Shown here: positions 11,360 to 24,540 of the stretch, one piece after another
Numbering within the stretch: the first letter of the stretch is position 1
Layout: each line of letters opens with the position of its first letter
Source: Steromphala cineraria
Lineage: Eukaryota; Mollusca; Gastropoda; Trochida; Trochidae
DNA length: 64,000 nt
Assembly: GCA_916613615.1 (NCBI GenBank)
Contig: OU744736.1
Span: 11,605,724-11,669,723, forward strand
Direction of reading: 5' to 3'
Position numbers and translations under genes: made by a program
Notes under the pieces: generated by a model
What the model was told of the DNA's origin: nothing
Seen by the model: only the letters and a program-made list of their open reading frames with translations
The model's database searches: none

Positions 11360-12257
11360 ATGCTTGACCATGCATATAAGTTCCAAGAAGCCAGGAAGTG
11401 TTCACATTTCCCAGTCAGGCTGATCTGATTAGTGTAATGGAGAGCTGTTGATTTTCAATCAACTTCACAGACCGAATAAACAGAGCAGGTGCTCCATATT
11501 GACCAGGAAATTGACATAAAAATACTATCGATAACAGACAGCGTCAATCAGCTGTTGCATGATGGGATGTCACGTGAGTGTTCTCGTATTAAGATTAGTG
11601 GTATAACGTTTCGAATGGAAGCTAGCAAGATTCCTTTGACGTTGCTAACGCAGTATAAAAAGTTGACTTTATACATTTAATGAAATCGTCGACGACAAGC
11701 ATGGCTGTCGAACGAGAACAAAGGTGAAGCACCAGGGGTTTGTTAGTGTTAATGTACTTGGTACACAACTCGCCCTGATGGCGGCTCTTTTAAATGTGGA
11801 TCAGGCGTGTGAACATCCAATATCACAAACACAATCCATTGCTTCAAAGACGCTGAAACAGGGACATACAGGAATCTCACGAACCTACTTTATAAGTTCT
11901 TTTAAGCCACGAAAATCCATTTCACTAAAATAAATGGTTAAATGGCGTTCACACTGAAATGACCACATTCAGATTTAGCTTGAAAGGTGATATGTTTTTT
12001 GACGTATGTTACACGGATAATCAGATTGAGGGATCATATGTTTTTCCTCTTAACACAACATACTTTGCATACATCACCAATTTTGTTATGAAATGATTGA
12101 TTTAAAAAAGAAAGGAACAGTTATATATCATAGTGTAAAATGATCCAAATTTCAAAAGTATATTTACAATCCAGGGACTTGCCAACATATTTTGAGGAAA
12201 CGTTCAAGCTTAAAAGGGTCACGGATGTCCAACAGGTTGTGAGAATGGACTTCAGCC
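11360..12257. other. Spacer, nothing firmly recognised
   Basis: Short ORFs at 11489-11680 and 11724-11933 have mixed composition but no domain I recognise. No repeat identified. Confidence 0.35.
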
Positions 12258-15200
12258 CCAGGTTACTAGAACAAGTGCTTCCTTGAACCGTTATCTGACA
12301 CCAGGTTACTAGAACGAGTGCTTCCTTGAACCGTTATCTGACACCAGATTACTAGAACGAGTGCTTCCTTGAACCGTTATCTGACACCAGGTTACTAGAA
12401 CAAGTGCTTCCTTGAACCGTTATCTGACACAAGGTTACTGGAACAAGTGCTTCCTTGAACCGTTATCTGACATCAGGTTACTAGAACAAGTGCTTCCTTG
12501 AACCGTTATCTGACACCAGGTCACTAGAACGAGTGCTTCCTTGAACCGTTATCTGACACCAGGTTACTAGAACAAGTGCTTCCTTGAACCGTTATCTGAC
12601 ACCAGGTTACTAGAACAAGTGCTTCCTTGAACCGTTATCTGACACCAGGTTACTAGAACAAGTGCATGCTACCTTGAACCGTTATCTGACACCAGGTTAC
12701 TAGAACAAGTGCTTCCTTGAACCGTTATCTGACACCAGGTTACTAGAACAAGTGCTTCCTTGAACCGTTATCTGACACCAGGTTACTAGAACACGTGCTT
12801 CCTTGAACCGTTATCTGACACCAGGTTACTAGAACACGTGCTTCCTTGAACCGTTATCTGACACCATGTCACTAGAACAAGTGCTTCCTTGAACCGTTAT
12901 CTGACACCAGGACACTAGAACCAGTGCATGCTTCCTTGAACCGTTATCTGACACAAGGTTACTAGAACAAGTGCTTCCTTGAACCGTTATCTGACACCAG
13001 GTTACTAGAACACGTGCTTCCTTGAACCGTTATCTGACACCAGGTTACTAGAACACGTGCTTCCTTGAACCGTTATCTGACACCAGGTTACTAGAACACG
13101 TGCTTCCTTGAACCGTTATCTGACACCATGTCACTAGAACAAGTGCTTCCTTGAACCGTTATCTGACACCAGGACACTAGAACCAGTGCATGCTTCCTTG
13201 AACCGTTATCTGACACCAGGTTACTAGAACGAGTGCTTCCTTGAACCGTTATCTGACACCATGTCACTAGAACAAGTGCTTCCTTGAACCGTTATCTGAC
13301 ACCAGGTTACTAGAACAAGTGCTTCCTTGAACCGTTATCTGACACCAGGTTACTAGAACGAGTGCTTCCTTGAACCGTTATCTGACACCATGTCACTAGA
13401 ACAAGGGCTTCCTTGAACCGTTATCTGACACCATGTCACTAGAACAAGGGCTTCCTTGAACCGTTATCTGACATCAGGTTACTAGAACAAGTGCTTCCCT
13501 GAACCGTTATCTGACACCAGGTTACTAGAACAAGTGCATGCTTCCTTGAACCGTTATCTGACACCAGGTTACTAGAACACGTGCATGCTTCCTTGAACCG
13601 TTATCTGACACCAGGTTACTAGAACAAGTGCATGCTTCCTTGAACCGTTATCTGACACCAGTTTACTAGAACAAGTGCATGCTTCCTTGAACCGTTATCT
13701 GACACCAGGTTACTAGAACAAGTGCATGCTTCCTTGAACCGTTATCTGACACCAGGTTACTAGAACAAGTGCATGCTTCCTTGAACCGTTATCTGACACC
13801 AGGTTACTAGAACAAGTGCATGCTTCCTTGAACCGTTATCTGACACCAGGTTACTAGAACAAGTGCTTCCTTGAACCGTTATCTGACACCAGGTTACTAG
13901 AACAAGTGCATGCTTCCTTGAACCGTTATCTGACACCAGGTTACTAGAACACGTGCATGCTTCCTTGAACCGTTATCTGACACCAGGTTACTAGAACAAG
14001 TGCATGCTTCCTTGAACCGTTATCTGACACCAGTTTACTAGAACAAGTGCATGCTTCCTTGAACCGTTATCTGACACCAGGTTACTAGAACAAGTGCATG
14101 CTTCCTTGAACCGTTATCTGACACCAGGTTACTAGAACAAGTGCATGCTTCCTTGAACCGTTATCTGACACCAGGTTACTAGAACAAGTGCATGCTTCCT
14201 TGAACCGTTATCTGACACCAGGTTACTAGAACAAGTGCTTCCTTGAACCGTTATCTGACACCAGGTTACTAGAACAAGTGCATGCTTCCTTGAACCGTTA
14301 TCTGACACCAGGTTACTAGAACAAGTGCATGCTTCCTTGAACCGTTATCTGACACCAGGTTACTAGAACACGTGCTTCCTTGAACCGTTATCTGACACCA
14401 GGTTACTAGAACACGTGCTTCCTTGAACCGTTATCTGACACCAGGTTACTAGAACACGGGCTTCCTTGAACCGTTATCTGACACCATGTCACTAGAACAA
14501 GTGCTTCCTTGAACCGCTATCTGACACCAGGTTACTAGAACAAGTGCATGCTTCCTTGAACCGTTATCTGACACAAGGTTACTAGAACAAGTGCTTCCTT
14601 GAACCGTTATCTGACACCAGTTTACTAGAACAAGTGCTTCCTTGAACCGTTATCTGACACCATGTTACTAGAACAAGTGCTTCCTTGAACCGTTATCTGA
14701 CACCATGTTACTAGAACAAGTGCTTCCTTGAACCGTTATCTGACACCATGTTACTAGGACAAGTGCTTCCTTGAACCGTTATCTGACACCAGGTTACTAG
14801 AACAAGTGCATGCTACCTTGAACCGTTATCTGACACCAGGTTACTAGAACAAGTGCTTCCTTGAACCGTTATCTGACACCAGGTTACTAGAACAAGTGCT
14901 TCCTTGAACCGTTATCTGACACCAGGTTACTAGAACAAGTGCTTCCTTGAACCGTTATCTGACACCAGGTTACTAGAACAAGTGCTTCCTTGAACCGTTA
15001 TCTGACACCAGGTTACTAGAACAAGTGCTTCCTTGAACCGTTATCTGACACCATGTCACTAGAACAAGTGCTTCCCTGAACCGTTATCTGACACCAGGTT
15101 ACTAGAACAAGTGCATCCTTGAACCGTTATCTGACACCAGGTTACTAGAACAAGTGCTTCCTTGAACCGTTATCTGACACCAGGTTACTAGAACACGTGC

Positions 15201-16493
15201 TTCCTTGAACCGTTATCTGACATCAGGTTACTAGAACACGTGCTTCCTTGAACCGTTATCTGACATCAGGTTACTAGAACACGTGCTTCCTTGAACCGTT
15301 ATCTGACACCAGGTTACTAGAACAAGTGCATCCTTGAACCGTTATCTGACACCAGGTTACTAGAACACGTGCTTCCTTGAACCGTTATCTGACACCAGGT
15401 TACTAGAACAAGTGCTTCCCTGAACCGTTATCTGACACCAGGTTACTAGAACAAGTGCTTCCCTGAACCGTTATCTGACACCATGTTACTAGAACACGTG
15501 CTTCCTTGAACCGTTATCTGACACCAGATTACTAGAACGAGTGCTTCCCTGAACCGTTATCTGACACCAGGTTACTAGAACAAGTGCTTCCTTGAACCGT
15601 TATCTGACACCATGTCACTAGAACAAGTGCTTCCCTGAACCGTTATCTGACACCAGGTTACTAGAACAAGTGCATCCTTGAACCGTTATCTGACACCAGG
15701 TTACTAGAACACGTGCTTCCTTGAACCGTTATCTGACACCAGGTTACTAGAACAAGTGCTTCCCTGAACCGTTATCTGACACCAGGTTACTAGAACAAGT
15801 GCTTCCTTGAACCGTTATCTGACACCAGGTTACTAGAACAAGTGCTTCCCTGAACCGTTATCTGACACCAGGTTACTAGAACAAGTGCTTCCTTGAACCG
15901 TTATCTGACACCAGGTTATTAGAACAAGTGCTTCCTTGAACCGTTATCTGACACCAGGTTAATAGAACAAGTGCATGCTTCCTTGAACCGTTATCTGACA
16001 CCAGATTACTAGAACAAGTGCTTCCCTGAACCGTTATCTGACACCAGGTTACTAGAACAAGTGCTTCCTTGAACCGTTATCTGACACCATGTTACTAGAA
16101 CAAGTGCTTCCTTGAACCGTTATCTGACACCAGGTTACTAGAACAAGTGCTTCCTTGAACCGTTATCTGACACCAGGTTACTAGAACAAGTGCATGCTTC
16201 CTTGAACCGTTATCTGACACCAGGTTACTAGAACAAGTGCATGCTTCCTTGAACCGTTATCTGACACCAGGTTACTAGAACAAGTGCATGCTTCCTTGAA
16301 CCGTTATCTGACACCAGGTTACTAGAACAAGTGCTTCCTTGAACCGTTATCTGACACCAGGTTACTAGAACACGTGCTTCCTTGAACCGTTATCTGACAC
16401 CAGGTTACTAGAACAAGTGCTTCCTTGAACCGTTATCTGACACCAGGTTACTAGAACAAGTGCATGCTTCCTTGAACCGTTATCTGACACCAT
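12258..16493. repeat. 43/47-bp minisatellite, about 97 units
   Basis: The base unit is 43 bp, running CCAGGTTACTAGAACAAGTG then CTTCCTTGAACCGTTATCTG and ACA. A second class of 47 bp has a CATG insertion (GTGCATGCTTCC), and a rarer 42-bp class reads GTGCATCC. The 47-bp class is concentrated at 13530-14340 and recurs near 16190-16300. A higher-order block of seven 47-bp units plus one 43-bp unit (372 bp) is duplicated: the CACGTGCATGC variant lies at 13578 and again at 13950, followed in both cases by the CAGTTTACT variant. The period is not a multiple of three and no ORF runs through it. Confidence 0.98.
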
Positions 16494-18226
16494 GCCTGGG
16501 TGATTCATCTCTCAAACTCTTTCTAACTGACTTATCGACGGTATTAATGGCAATGATTATTGATCAGAACCAAACAGAGTTATGAAGGCCTGCTCCATAA
16601 ACATGAACCGTAGAAAGTTCGAACCAATCATTGAAACAACGATACTGACGAACTGAAGATTTAGTAATTATTGTAATATAATACGACAAATTGTTATCCG
16701 TTTTCGGAGATCTGACAAAGTGAAAATAGTTATTTCAGAAACAAAACGACTTGACAAGAAAGTGAAAGTCGATTCAGTAATTGCAACTATACAAATCAAA
16801 TGAATATTTTTAGGCAAGAAATATACATACGAGCTCGTATGATGGTAAATCATAATTTATCTGTTTATTTCCGAACATGGTCCTCTCTGTACGACAAATG
16901 ATGACCATCCCTATAGCAGAGGAGATTACCTCGGATATTGCCATATTGAATCAGTCTATCGTCTTAAGTGTCAATTGGTCCAACTTGTGATTGAATTCTC
17001 CCACAAAATTGGGTTTACAATATCAAATAGATTGCTGATCTAGAATTCTGTAAAGCCAGAGAAAATGAAGACATTTGGAGCAAGTTACAATAGTCTAAAC
17101 AATCGTAGGGTAGAGAAATATTCATATTCGGTTCAAACTGGGGACTATTAACTTGTTTATCTGCAGCCCTTGAACGCAAAACATCCAAACAACTAAGCAA
17201 TCAATCAAATTGCAATTTAGTTCCATTAAAAACTAAAGGATGAAGGATATTTCTTTAAACATAAAAATGAAAATCCAAGAAAAGTCAAAATGTAGGTTAG
17301 ATTAATAAACATGTTGATAAATTTAAGTAACGGTTTCAAGGGGAAAAAACCGTGATCGTTTACTGTTATCATGTCAATTACTTTTTAAACATCACTCATG
17401 TTTATCTTCTACACTTCTACACTTCTACACAAATACATCTTCGAGGTTACGTTTTTCCCCATGATAGTTTGTATTATTTCGTTGAAGGCTATAAATCGAG
17501 GCGACAAGGAATTAATCATACTAATGAATACGAAGGAAGGTTACATAAAAGTTGTTGTTCAAGATTTGGTGTATCTAAAATATTGTACCCAATAGGCTAT
17601 CGTATGAGGCCATGGGAACTTAGCTTCTTGTTTTATCGTTTATTGCGACCCTTCAGTGTCATTTAGATCATGTATGACCGAATAATACTGTTAACGGGCT
17701 AATAAACAAAGTTCTCGCTCAATAGTTTTTGTAAGAATTGCAGTCAGGATCAAATGAAAAGAAATATAATGTAATAATGCAATACATACATGTTAAAAAT
17801 GAACACATTGTTTTTGTTCATAAATCTATTATGAATTCGTTTTAAAAGCAACGATCTCTAAACAATATAACTATTCAGATTGTTGAGGACATGATGAATT
17901 TTTTAAGAAGGAACAGTAAAGCTAGAGAAAAGTTCAGCTAAAAATGAACGAGTTTTTAATGGACAAATAAATGTCAAACATGCAAACATTGTTGTTTCCT
18001 TATAATTTGTTTTATTAAACAGCGCTTTAATTTTTTTTCGACATTATGTTATTCTATGAGCACAGTTGCAAAGAACAAGTTTTAAGTGGGAACAGAAAAG
18101 CTAGATTAAAGTTTACATAAAGTTTTGATTCGCTATGATGTTGATTGTAGTTTTAACTTTTCAACAAACTCAGAGGATAATATCAGAACATATCAAAAGT
18201 TGTCACAACAATCAAATTCTCTATAC
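16494..18226. other. AT-rich region downstream of the putative signal-peptide exon
   Basis: If 18227-18317 is exon 1 of a minus-strand gene, this region would be its first intron or contain its next exons. I could not identify a convincing second exon. The ORFs at 16668-16853, 17015-17200 and 17352-17666 have no protein-like features. Confidence 0.35.
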
Positions 18227-18317
18227 CTGCAGGATAGGCTGAGATGAAGTGAGCAGACGATGCAATCATTAAGCAGACGACACTGAGCACGTGCACAATC
18301 CTTCCTTTTCCCATCAT
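18227..18317 (-). CDS. Probable first coding exon of a secreted protein (signal peptide)
   Basis: On the minus strand, tandem ATGs at 18317 and 18314 open a 91-nt exon. It encodes a charged start (MMGKGR), a hydrophobic core (IVHVLSVVCLMIASSA) and a likely signal-peptidase region (HFISAYPA). It ends CCTGCAG directly before a donor-like GTATAG at 18226-18221. Upstream is a TATA box (GATATAAAGC, 18378-18369), about 20 bases before a plausible 5' leader. This arrangement is common for small secreted proteins such as neuropeptide precursors, though I cannot identify the family. Later exons would lie at lower coordinates and were not found. An overlapping minus ORF in another frame (18193-18429) looks less credible. 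Exon and secretion calls are inference from sequence pattern. Confidence 0.5.
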
Positions 18318-18368
18318 TCCTCACTCCTTCCTGTCTTGCGGTGTAGAGACTGTTCCCTGACAGGGCAC

Positions 18369-18378
18369 GCTTTATATC
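18369..18378 (-). promoter_or_regulatory. TATA box for the putative signal-peptide exon
   Basis: GATATAAAGC on the minus strand, 52-61 bases upstream of the proposed start codon. A transcription start would be expected near 18345, leaving a leader of about 30 bases. A CACGTG E-box (18383-18388) lies just upstream. Confidence 0.4.
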
Positions 18379-18429
18379 ACCCCACGTGATTGATAATTGT
18401 ATGCAAACAGCTGGTCGAAGATCTGGCAC

Positions 18430-18900
18430 ATCCGGTAAACCAAAACCGGTTCCGAGGCTGGATTAAGAGCCAAGTTTCCATTGCACAGCTACACGTTGTC
18501 ATCTTGATAGCGCTCCCACCTCGCTAGACGTTAACCGTGATAATCCCTGTCTTGTTAATCGATAACTGCCGATGGGTTAGATCATGCTTGGATCGGACGT
18601 TTATAGCTGATATGTGAATCATCTTTCTTTAAGTGGCTTGCAAGCCCGAAGTGTTTTTTTTATACAAAACAAATTATTCAAGAGAGTTCTTTTAATAAAG
18701 CCTACAATTGTTTATTTAGTGTTTTTTTATCAATAATTTCAAAACTGAAAATTCTGAAGTGAAATGTTTAGAAGACATCGTTTGTTTAACGCTTGTACCA
18801 TGTACCAACAGAAAGTTTGGACTATAACGAAACATATTTCTTACCAATGACGAAAAAGAACACGTTTCTTAAAATAACGTCAAACGTAGGGAAATATCAT
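18430..18900. other. Upstream region of the putative exon, nothing else recognised
   Basis: 18430-18610 is less AT-rich and could contain proximal promoter sequence. The rest is AT-rich with homopolymer T runs. No repeat or gene identified. Confidence 0.35.
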
Positions 18901-19480
18901 TGTTCTTTCATATCAACTATAATAGAACATGTATGCTCTATCATGTCGGTTATTGAACAGTTGTGTTTTATGAATATTTATTTAACATGTACGTACGCCA
19001 TATCATATCAATTAAGGACGTATATGTTACATCAGCTATTATTGAACATGTATTCTTTATTTTATCGGTCTTTGAACATTCGTGCTTTATACACTATCAT
19101 TGAACATGTACGCTATATCATATCGTTTATGAAAATTTATGTAAATATCTATTATCGAACAGGTATATTACATGTATGTCATATCGGTTATTGAACATGT
19201 ATGCTATATCGTATCGGTTACTGAGCATTTATACTATATCAGTTATCATTTAACATGTATATTTATATGTTCTTTCATATCGATTATGCAACCATAATGT
19301 CATATCAAATACTGTAGTGAAAATGCATGTTCTATCCTATCCATTATATAACATGTATACTATATAATTAAAAATTTTGAACTTAGATGTTTAATCATAT
19401 CGATCATTGAACATACATACAATATCAATTCGATTTTACAAATGTTTGCTATATCAATCGATATTCCATTTAAGATAAAT
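18901..19480. repeat. Degenerate ~30-bp tandem repeat
   Basis: Strongly diverged units close to ATCGGTTATTGAACATGTAT followed by GCTATATCAT recur roughly every 30 bases, with many substitutions and indels. Clear examples are near 19172-19230. Traces continue towards 19740. It looks like an old minisatellite no longer being homogenised. The 133-codon ORF at 18793-19194 crosses it and is not credible. Confidence 0.6.
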
Positions 19481-20101
19481 TATCAAACACGATTGCTTTA
19501 GCATTTCAACTAGTCAGCTTTTATGTTTTATTGAAGAACGTAAGCTTTAACAGATCAATTTAATATCAAATAGATAATTGAAGAGTACATGTCTTAAAAA
19601 CCAATTAAATCTATTTTAAATTATATATGAAATATATAATTTTATGGTAGTAACTTTTGTTAATGTATCAAATAAATTATGCATAAAATTGATTATCGAA
19701 GATGTCAGTAATATCAAATCGATTATTGATTTTTAGAGAGCAACGCAGAGATTTATTGAGTAAGACGGATAGCAGGAAGCTAAAAGACGGGAGTATAATC
19801 TCAGATAGCAATCCTTGTCCTCGGGCACTGAAAACTAATTCTTCTGAGTAGGAGTCGTTTTATTCCAAGTTTTTTGTCATTTAACACTACCTTCCCTCTC
19901 CATATTTCAGAACGTCACTTTCTAAATGTTATGAAAACTTTCCGTGAAATCTATTCCTATATGCTGAGTATAGAAATCTAGGATGATGGGAAAAACTGCA
20001 TTTCGGTAATGAGGACGCCTTGGGCCATTGAGAGAAACATGCGGTGGAGGTTGCGTACTAGATTCCAAGGCCAGAGTAAGTATGGCGATGATGACAGCAC
20101 A
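19481..20101. other. AT-rich spacer
   Basis: Possible further decayed units of the preceding repeat up to about 19740, then plain spacer. No gene seen. Confidence 0.35.
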
Positions 20102-20225
20102 CAAGGACAGTCGATAGTGTCATAGACCTGAAGATAACAGCACTCAAGGACAGTCGATAGTGTCATAGACCTGAAGATAACAGCACTCAAGGAAAGTCGA
20201 TAGTGTCATAGACCTGAAGATAACA
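20102..20225. repeat. 43-bp tandem repeat, about 2.9 units
   Basis: The unit starts CAAGGACAGTCGATAGTGTC and continues ATAGACCTGAAGATAACAGC plus ACT. Units begin at 20102, 20145 and 20188 and are almost identical. It is a small, apparently young minisatellite unrelated to the 43-bp array at 12.3 kb. Confidence 0.93.
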
Positions 20226-20838
20226 TTATAAGATACACCAAAACTTTGAGACACAGGCTTATTCAAAAGAGGCAAATAACGTTCATAACGACAGCTTAAT
20301 TGAAGTTTTTATACCTATTCTTACGTAATAAATCAAAGAGTCATAGATATTTGACCGAATCGTGCCCCTAGCTTCTCAACATATCCCATTTATGGTTTAA
20401 CATGATATTTTATAAGTTTCACATCTAAATATCCACTCATAAATTTTAAACTAATATTGAAACTAATTTAATTCGTTAATGAGTTAATAAAAACTTTTTA
20501 CTTAACTATGTATATTAATATTGTTTGTTTTTTTGTTTAGAATATATGCTCATTTTATTTTTGCGTGCTTGAAGGCCACATAAGATTTCTACTCCTCTTT
20601 TCTCTTTTTCTAAATTTGAGAGCACAAGATCGTTTCTTCATGAGATACTACAAATGACACATGTGGTTGTTTGTATTAAATTGGTTGATTGCGTGACTTT
20701 TCAAAACAAGTTATAAATCTTATTTAACTAGAAATAGTTTCATAATCATATGAGTGAAATACCAGGTAAAGTATAAGATGGCCTTGACACAGTCTAATTC
20801 AAATCGACCTTAGTAGGTGCCACAGTTGCACCAACGCT
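20226..20838. other. AT-rich spacer
   Basis: No gene, tandem repeat or inverted repeat recognised. Confidence 0.4.
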
Positions 20839-21360
20839 ATAAATTATAATCCTCACTAGTTAAGGAGCCAGTACACCAAGTTTTAGCTTTCTGGGCCTTA
20901 TGCTTATGGAAAAGATGGTTAAAATTGTTTTGTGAGGCTGTGGCCACTTTGGTCCTTATTGAGTTTAAACTCTCTGCACCAAAAGGCATATTTATAAACA
21001 GTTTCATTGCGTTAGCCCTAATGGTTTTCAAATTCTGATCCAGAAACGCATTTCTAAATTGCTTTTCCATGGAAACCGGAAAAATAACAAATTCAAGAAA
21101 GTTGAAAATCCCAAAAGGCACGACGACATGTCCTGATTAGTCAATATTAGTTAAGTTTCATTGCGCTAGCCCCTATGGTTTTCAAATTTTACAGACGGAC
21201 GGACAGATGGAGCCAACGACTAAATGTCGGGGCGATAATAATCCTCACTGGTCAGGGAATCTGTACACAAGGTTTCAGCTTTCTAGGCCTTATGCTTCTG
21301 GAGAAGAAGTTGAAAAAAGGTTTAAGGGCGTGGCCCCTGTGGTCTTATTGGGAACCTTAG
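20839..21360. repeat. Dispersed repeat with internal duplication, copy 1
   Basis: The block containing TAATCCTCACT, AGCTTTCTGGGCCTTATGCT and GGAAAAGATGGTTAAAA near 20850-20960 recurs in diverged form at 21236-21360. A second module (TTTCATTGCGYTAGCCCYWA, GGTTTTCAAATT) occurs at 21001 and 21157. The middle (21040-21120) matches 62560-62635, with shared tracts such as AGAAAGTTGAA and CCCAAAAGGCA. Minus ORFs in the two places share a pattern like PFGxFNFLEF, which reflects repeat homology rather than a gene. The repeat class is unknown. Confidence 0.65.
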
Positions 21361-22927
21361 GGTCAGCAAAACTATGAATAATCGAATGAATCACGAACAA
21401 TTTGCAGCATCCCGAGAATCTGTTAAATAATTTGTGTACTCTTTATGTGCGGCATAAATGCAACTAAACAAGAACGTCTAAATGGGAATCTTAACATGAC
21501 GATCATAAATATGGAACAAAAGATCGTGATGAAAGGGTCTTATATTGTTGTTATATTTCAACATTTTTTTATAATGAAAGATCAGTATTAAAATCTAATG
21601 CAAATTCTCTGCAGTCATTGCTACAATCAACCAACTTGAAATAAAAATGTTATCTTTGCTATCAAATTTGTGTTCAACTAATCTCGCATAAGTAAAGGTA
21701 AAAGCGTCGTTTTTATTCAAGTGTGATTATATGAGAGAAAAAGAGAAGGATTTTATGACCCAGCATTCATTTACGTATGAAACCAATTCATCACAGACAA
21801 CTATCGGTTTCTTTTCATTATTTATAAAATTGTATACAACGTTTTGATGCCAATACAAATGGGAAACCCTGATTATCTCAGATTTCAGACAAACACGATT
21901 TTGCCAAAAACAATAACAGGTTCTGAAACGAAAATTATTGTATAAAGACATACAAACAACTTTATTATTTCTTAGAAGTAAATTACAAATTGCAAAAGAA
22001 TAATAAGAAACATTTCGTAATTATGAACATAGATAACATAATTTCTTTGCAACATGTTTTTTATTCCGTTTTTCACCATAATGTTCAAAATGATAGCATA
22101 TGGTTAGATTTTAATACAACTCACAACGCAGCTGTTTGTAGAAGTAAACATGTATGATTTAAATAGTTATCTATATCGTAATTGCTAATAACAAAACTGA
22201 CTCGTTCGTATCGTGTAACCTCTTACACTGGGTAAAATACAAGGAGAGTTTATACAGAAATCCATCTAACATATAGTTCCATTTTGCACACAAAAAATAC
22301 AAAAAAGAAACGTATTCTAAAATCCAACAGCTGCTGTTGAATAATAACTTGCAACATTAGTGCAAATATATATCATTTGTCAAGTTTGACTCATCAATCC
22401 GTCTTTCTGCAAAACTAATTATTTTTTGAAGGAAATGAATAAAAAACATTTCCATCCATAGGCTTTAAATATGAAATATATATAGTACTATTCAAGAAAT
22501 AGCGATAAATTCAAAATTTTATATAAAGAATATCGTACACAGGAAACAAATAACAGTGTAACAAATTTCAAATGTGATTAGGCGAATGGCGATGACATAC
22601 CGTGTGGCTAATCAGTATTAACATATTTTGCTTGTTTATTAAATCATATCCGCATCTGGGTGATAACATTTGAATAACATTGCTCATTATCGGAATGTTG
22701 TGCTTCCACCGTTACTTGAAAATGTCTTCAAAAACAAGAAAAGTGGACGTTTCTTTGTCCTTCCCCTTTACTGATAATTATCAAACTGGATTGACACTTA
22801 AGAAATATTATGAAGAACCCTTGAATCATTCCTGATTCTCAACTTTAGTGTCTGTGGTATTCGTGTAAAACAATCTTGCTTTGCTAACGATCAATCAATA
22901 GACAATTTCCTAGCGTTTGCAGTGAAA
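21361..22927. other. AT-rich spacer
   Basis: The 74-codon minus ORF at 21727-21951 has no recognisable features. No repeat identified. Confidence 0.4.
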
Positions 22928-22936
22928 CACCACACC

Positions 22937-23253
22937 CATTCTCTCCCCACAGAGGCAGATCAAGTCATGTTGATTTAGCCTCTGTTATATTATGACGAGT
23001 TTGTGGGATAGAATGGGAAATGCCTGATTGGAGGCAATCAACATTAGTTGTGCAATCAGCGACGCTGTTCTTAAATCATCATTTTGGCTACTGAAACAAG
23101 GCAAATGCATTGTGATATGAACCACCCTCTCGATGTGAGAAACCTTGGCATTTGATAAAGAAATTGTATTGATGATGAAAGTTGCCGGATTTCGGCGTAA
23201 TAGAACAGAGGCTAAATCAACATGACTTGATCTGCCTCTGTGGGCATAGAATG
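22937..23253. mobile_element. MULE-like MITE, family 1 copy 1 (317 bp)
   Basis: The termini CATTCTCTCCCCACAGAGGC and their complement (GCCTCTGTGGGCATAGAATG) extend inward as inverted repeats of about 60 bp (GATCAAGTCATGTTGATTTA). The flanks CACCACACC (22928-22936) and CACAACACC (23254-23262) match 8 of 9, consistent with an old 9-bp target duplication. The interior matches the copy at 49959-50318 in opposite orientation (for example GCAATCAGCGACGCTGTTCT). No transposase is encoded. Confidence 0.88.
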
Positions 23254-23262
23254 CACAACACC

Positions 23263-24500
23263 AAGCTTAAAGACAATATTGATAGTCATTTAAAGGGGAA
23301 GTAGCTTTATATTTTCAATTTTTCACTGATAATTGTACGTTAATGCTGAATATAGTATTTTGATATTGTCCAAAATGTCATTACACAGACCAATCATCCA
23401 TAGTCAGAGAACAAATTATGAGGATTGACAAAAGGCCATTGGAGACCATTTTTGTGTGAACACCTGTATTCATATTATATATATTGTGTAGGAAAAAGAA
23501 TTGCATGGTTGGACTTTACATTTCATATTTCATTTATTAGTGCTAGTCTAAAAACATTGTCTTTCAATTGGAACCATGTATTTTCATTTTGCCGACATCA
23601 CCTTATATTCCCCCTAAAACGTGCTACCGCACCTTTAACGTTCCTTAACCTATTGACCTTCGAGTTTGATATATCAGAGATTTAAATACTGTTTAAAAGA
23701 TAAGATATTATTCATGTCTTTTCGAATTCTGTTATTCAAATTTGTTTATTTCAGTATTGTGGCCACATGGCCTATAGTACAATTACAACAGCAAAAATAC
23801 ATTTCAGTCACGTGTTGGACCTGTAATTGAACATATTTTTTAGATAAAGAGCAACAGATTTGATTACATCCATGTACTATTTAACTGTTTTGATAAGAAG
23901 TGTTAGCATTTGGTAAAAATCTACTTCTTATGGTTGCATATTTACTACAAATGAACAATACATGAAATTCATCTTCCACACCCAAGGAACAATATGGACA
24001 TAATGTATCTGAATGGTTATTTCCCCGTCTTGTCTTGTTCTGTTATCGATATCAACCGTATCTTATATTGCTTGGGTTATATAACTTGATATAAGAAGAC
24101 GAATGGAACTAAACAACATTTAATTGTTATGTCTAGTTTGTATTATCAAAGCACTGTTTCGGAGAAGAAAGATATTGTAAAATTGCAATTACAGACTTCT
24201 TATTACCAACATGGGCCAGAGGTCAGATGTATTGAATATTAGATTGATGTAAAATAAATTAAATAAGAGTTCATACAATTTGCATCCATAAAAACATTCG
24301 TTCGTAAAAATATTCATTTGCTATCATTTTTATTGTGTCATTTCAGGGCTGAGATAGATGGCTTAAAACGTACGCAATGTGACACTACACTCACATCAAG
24401 TGCCACAGGTACTCTCACCACTGACAATAAGATAGATTAATGGAGATAAAACGCTGTTTCGTGGTGTCGATACTCACACCTAGGGCTTTCATGGCTGGAT
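23263..24500. other. AT-rich spacer
   Basis: The 86-codon ORF at 23425-23685 has no recognised domain. Nothing else seen. Confidence 0.4.
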
Positions 24501-24539
<39 letters not shown>

Positions 24540-24540
24540 G
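24501..24540. repeat. (GACA)n microsatellite
   Basis: Ten near-perfect GACA tetramers ending in GACGG. Confidence 0.97.

Noticed and set aside
11226..11423. 65-codon ORF
   Set aside because: It reads through the 74-bp hairpin transposon, so it is not an ancestral gene.
12258..16493. Regularly spaced repeats considered as a CRISPR-like array
   Set aside because: Units are contiguous with no unique spacers, and the context is animal DNA.
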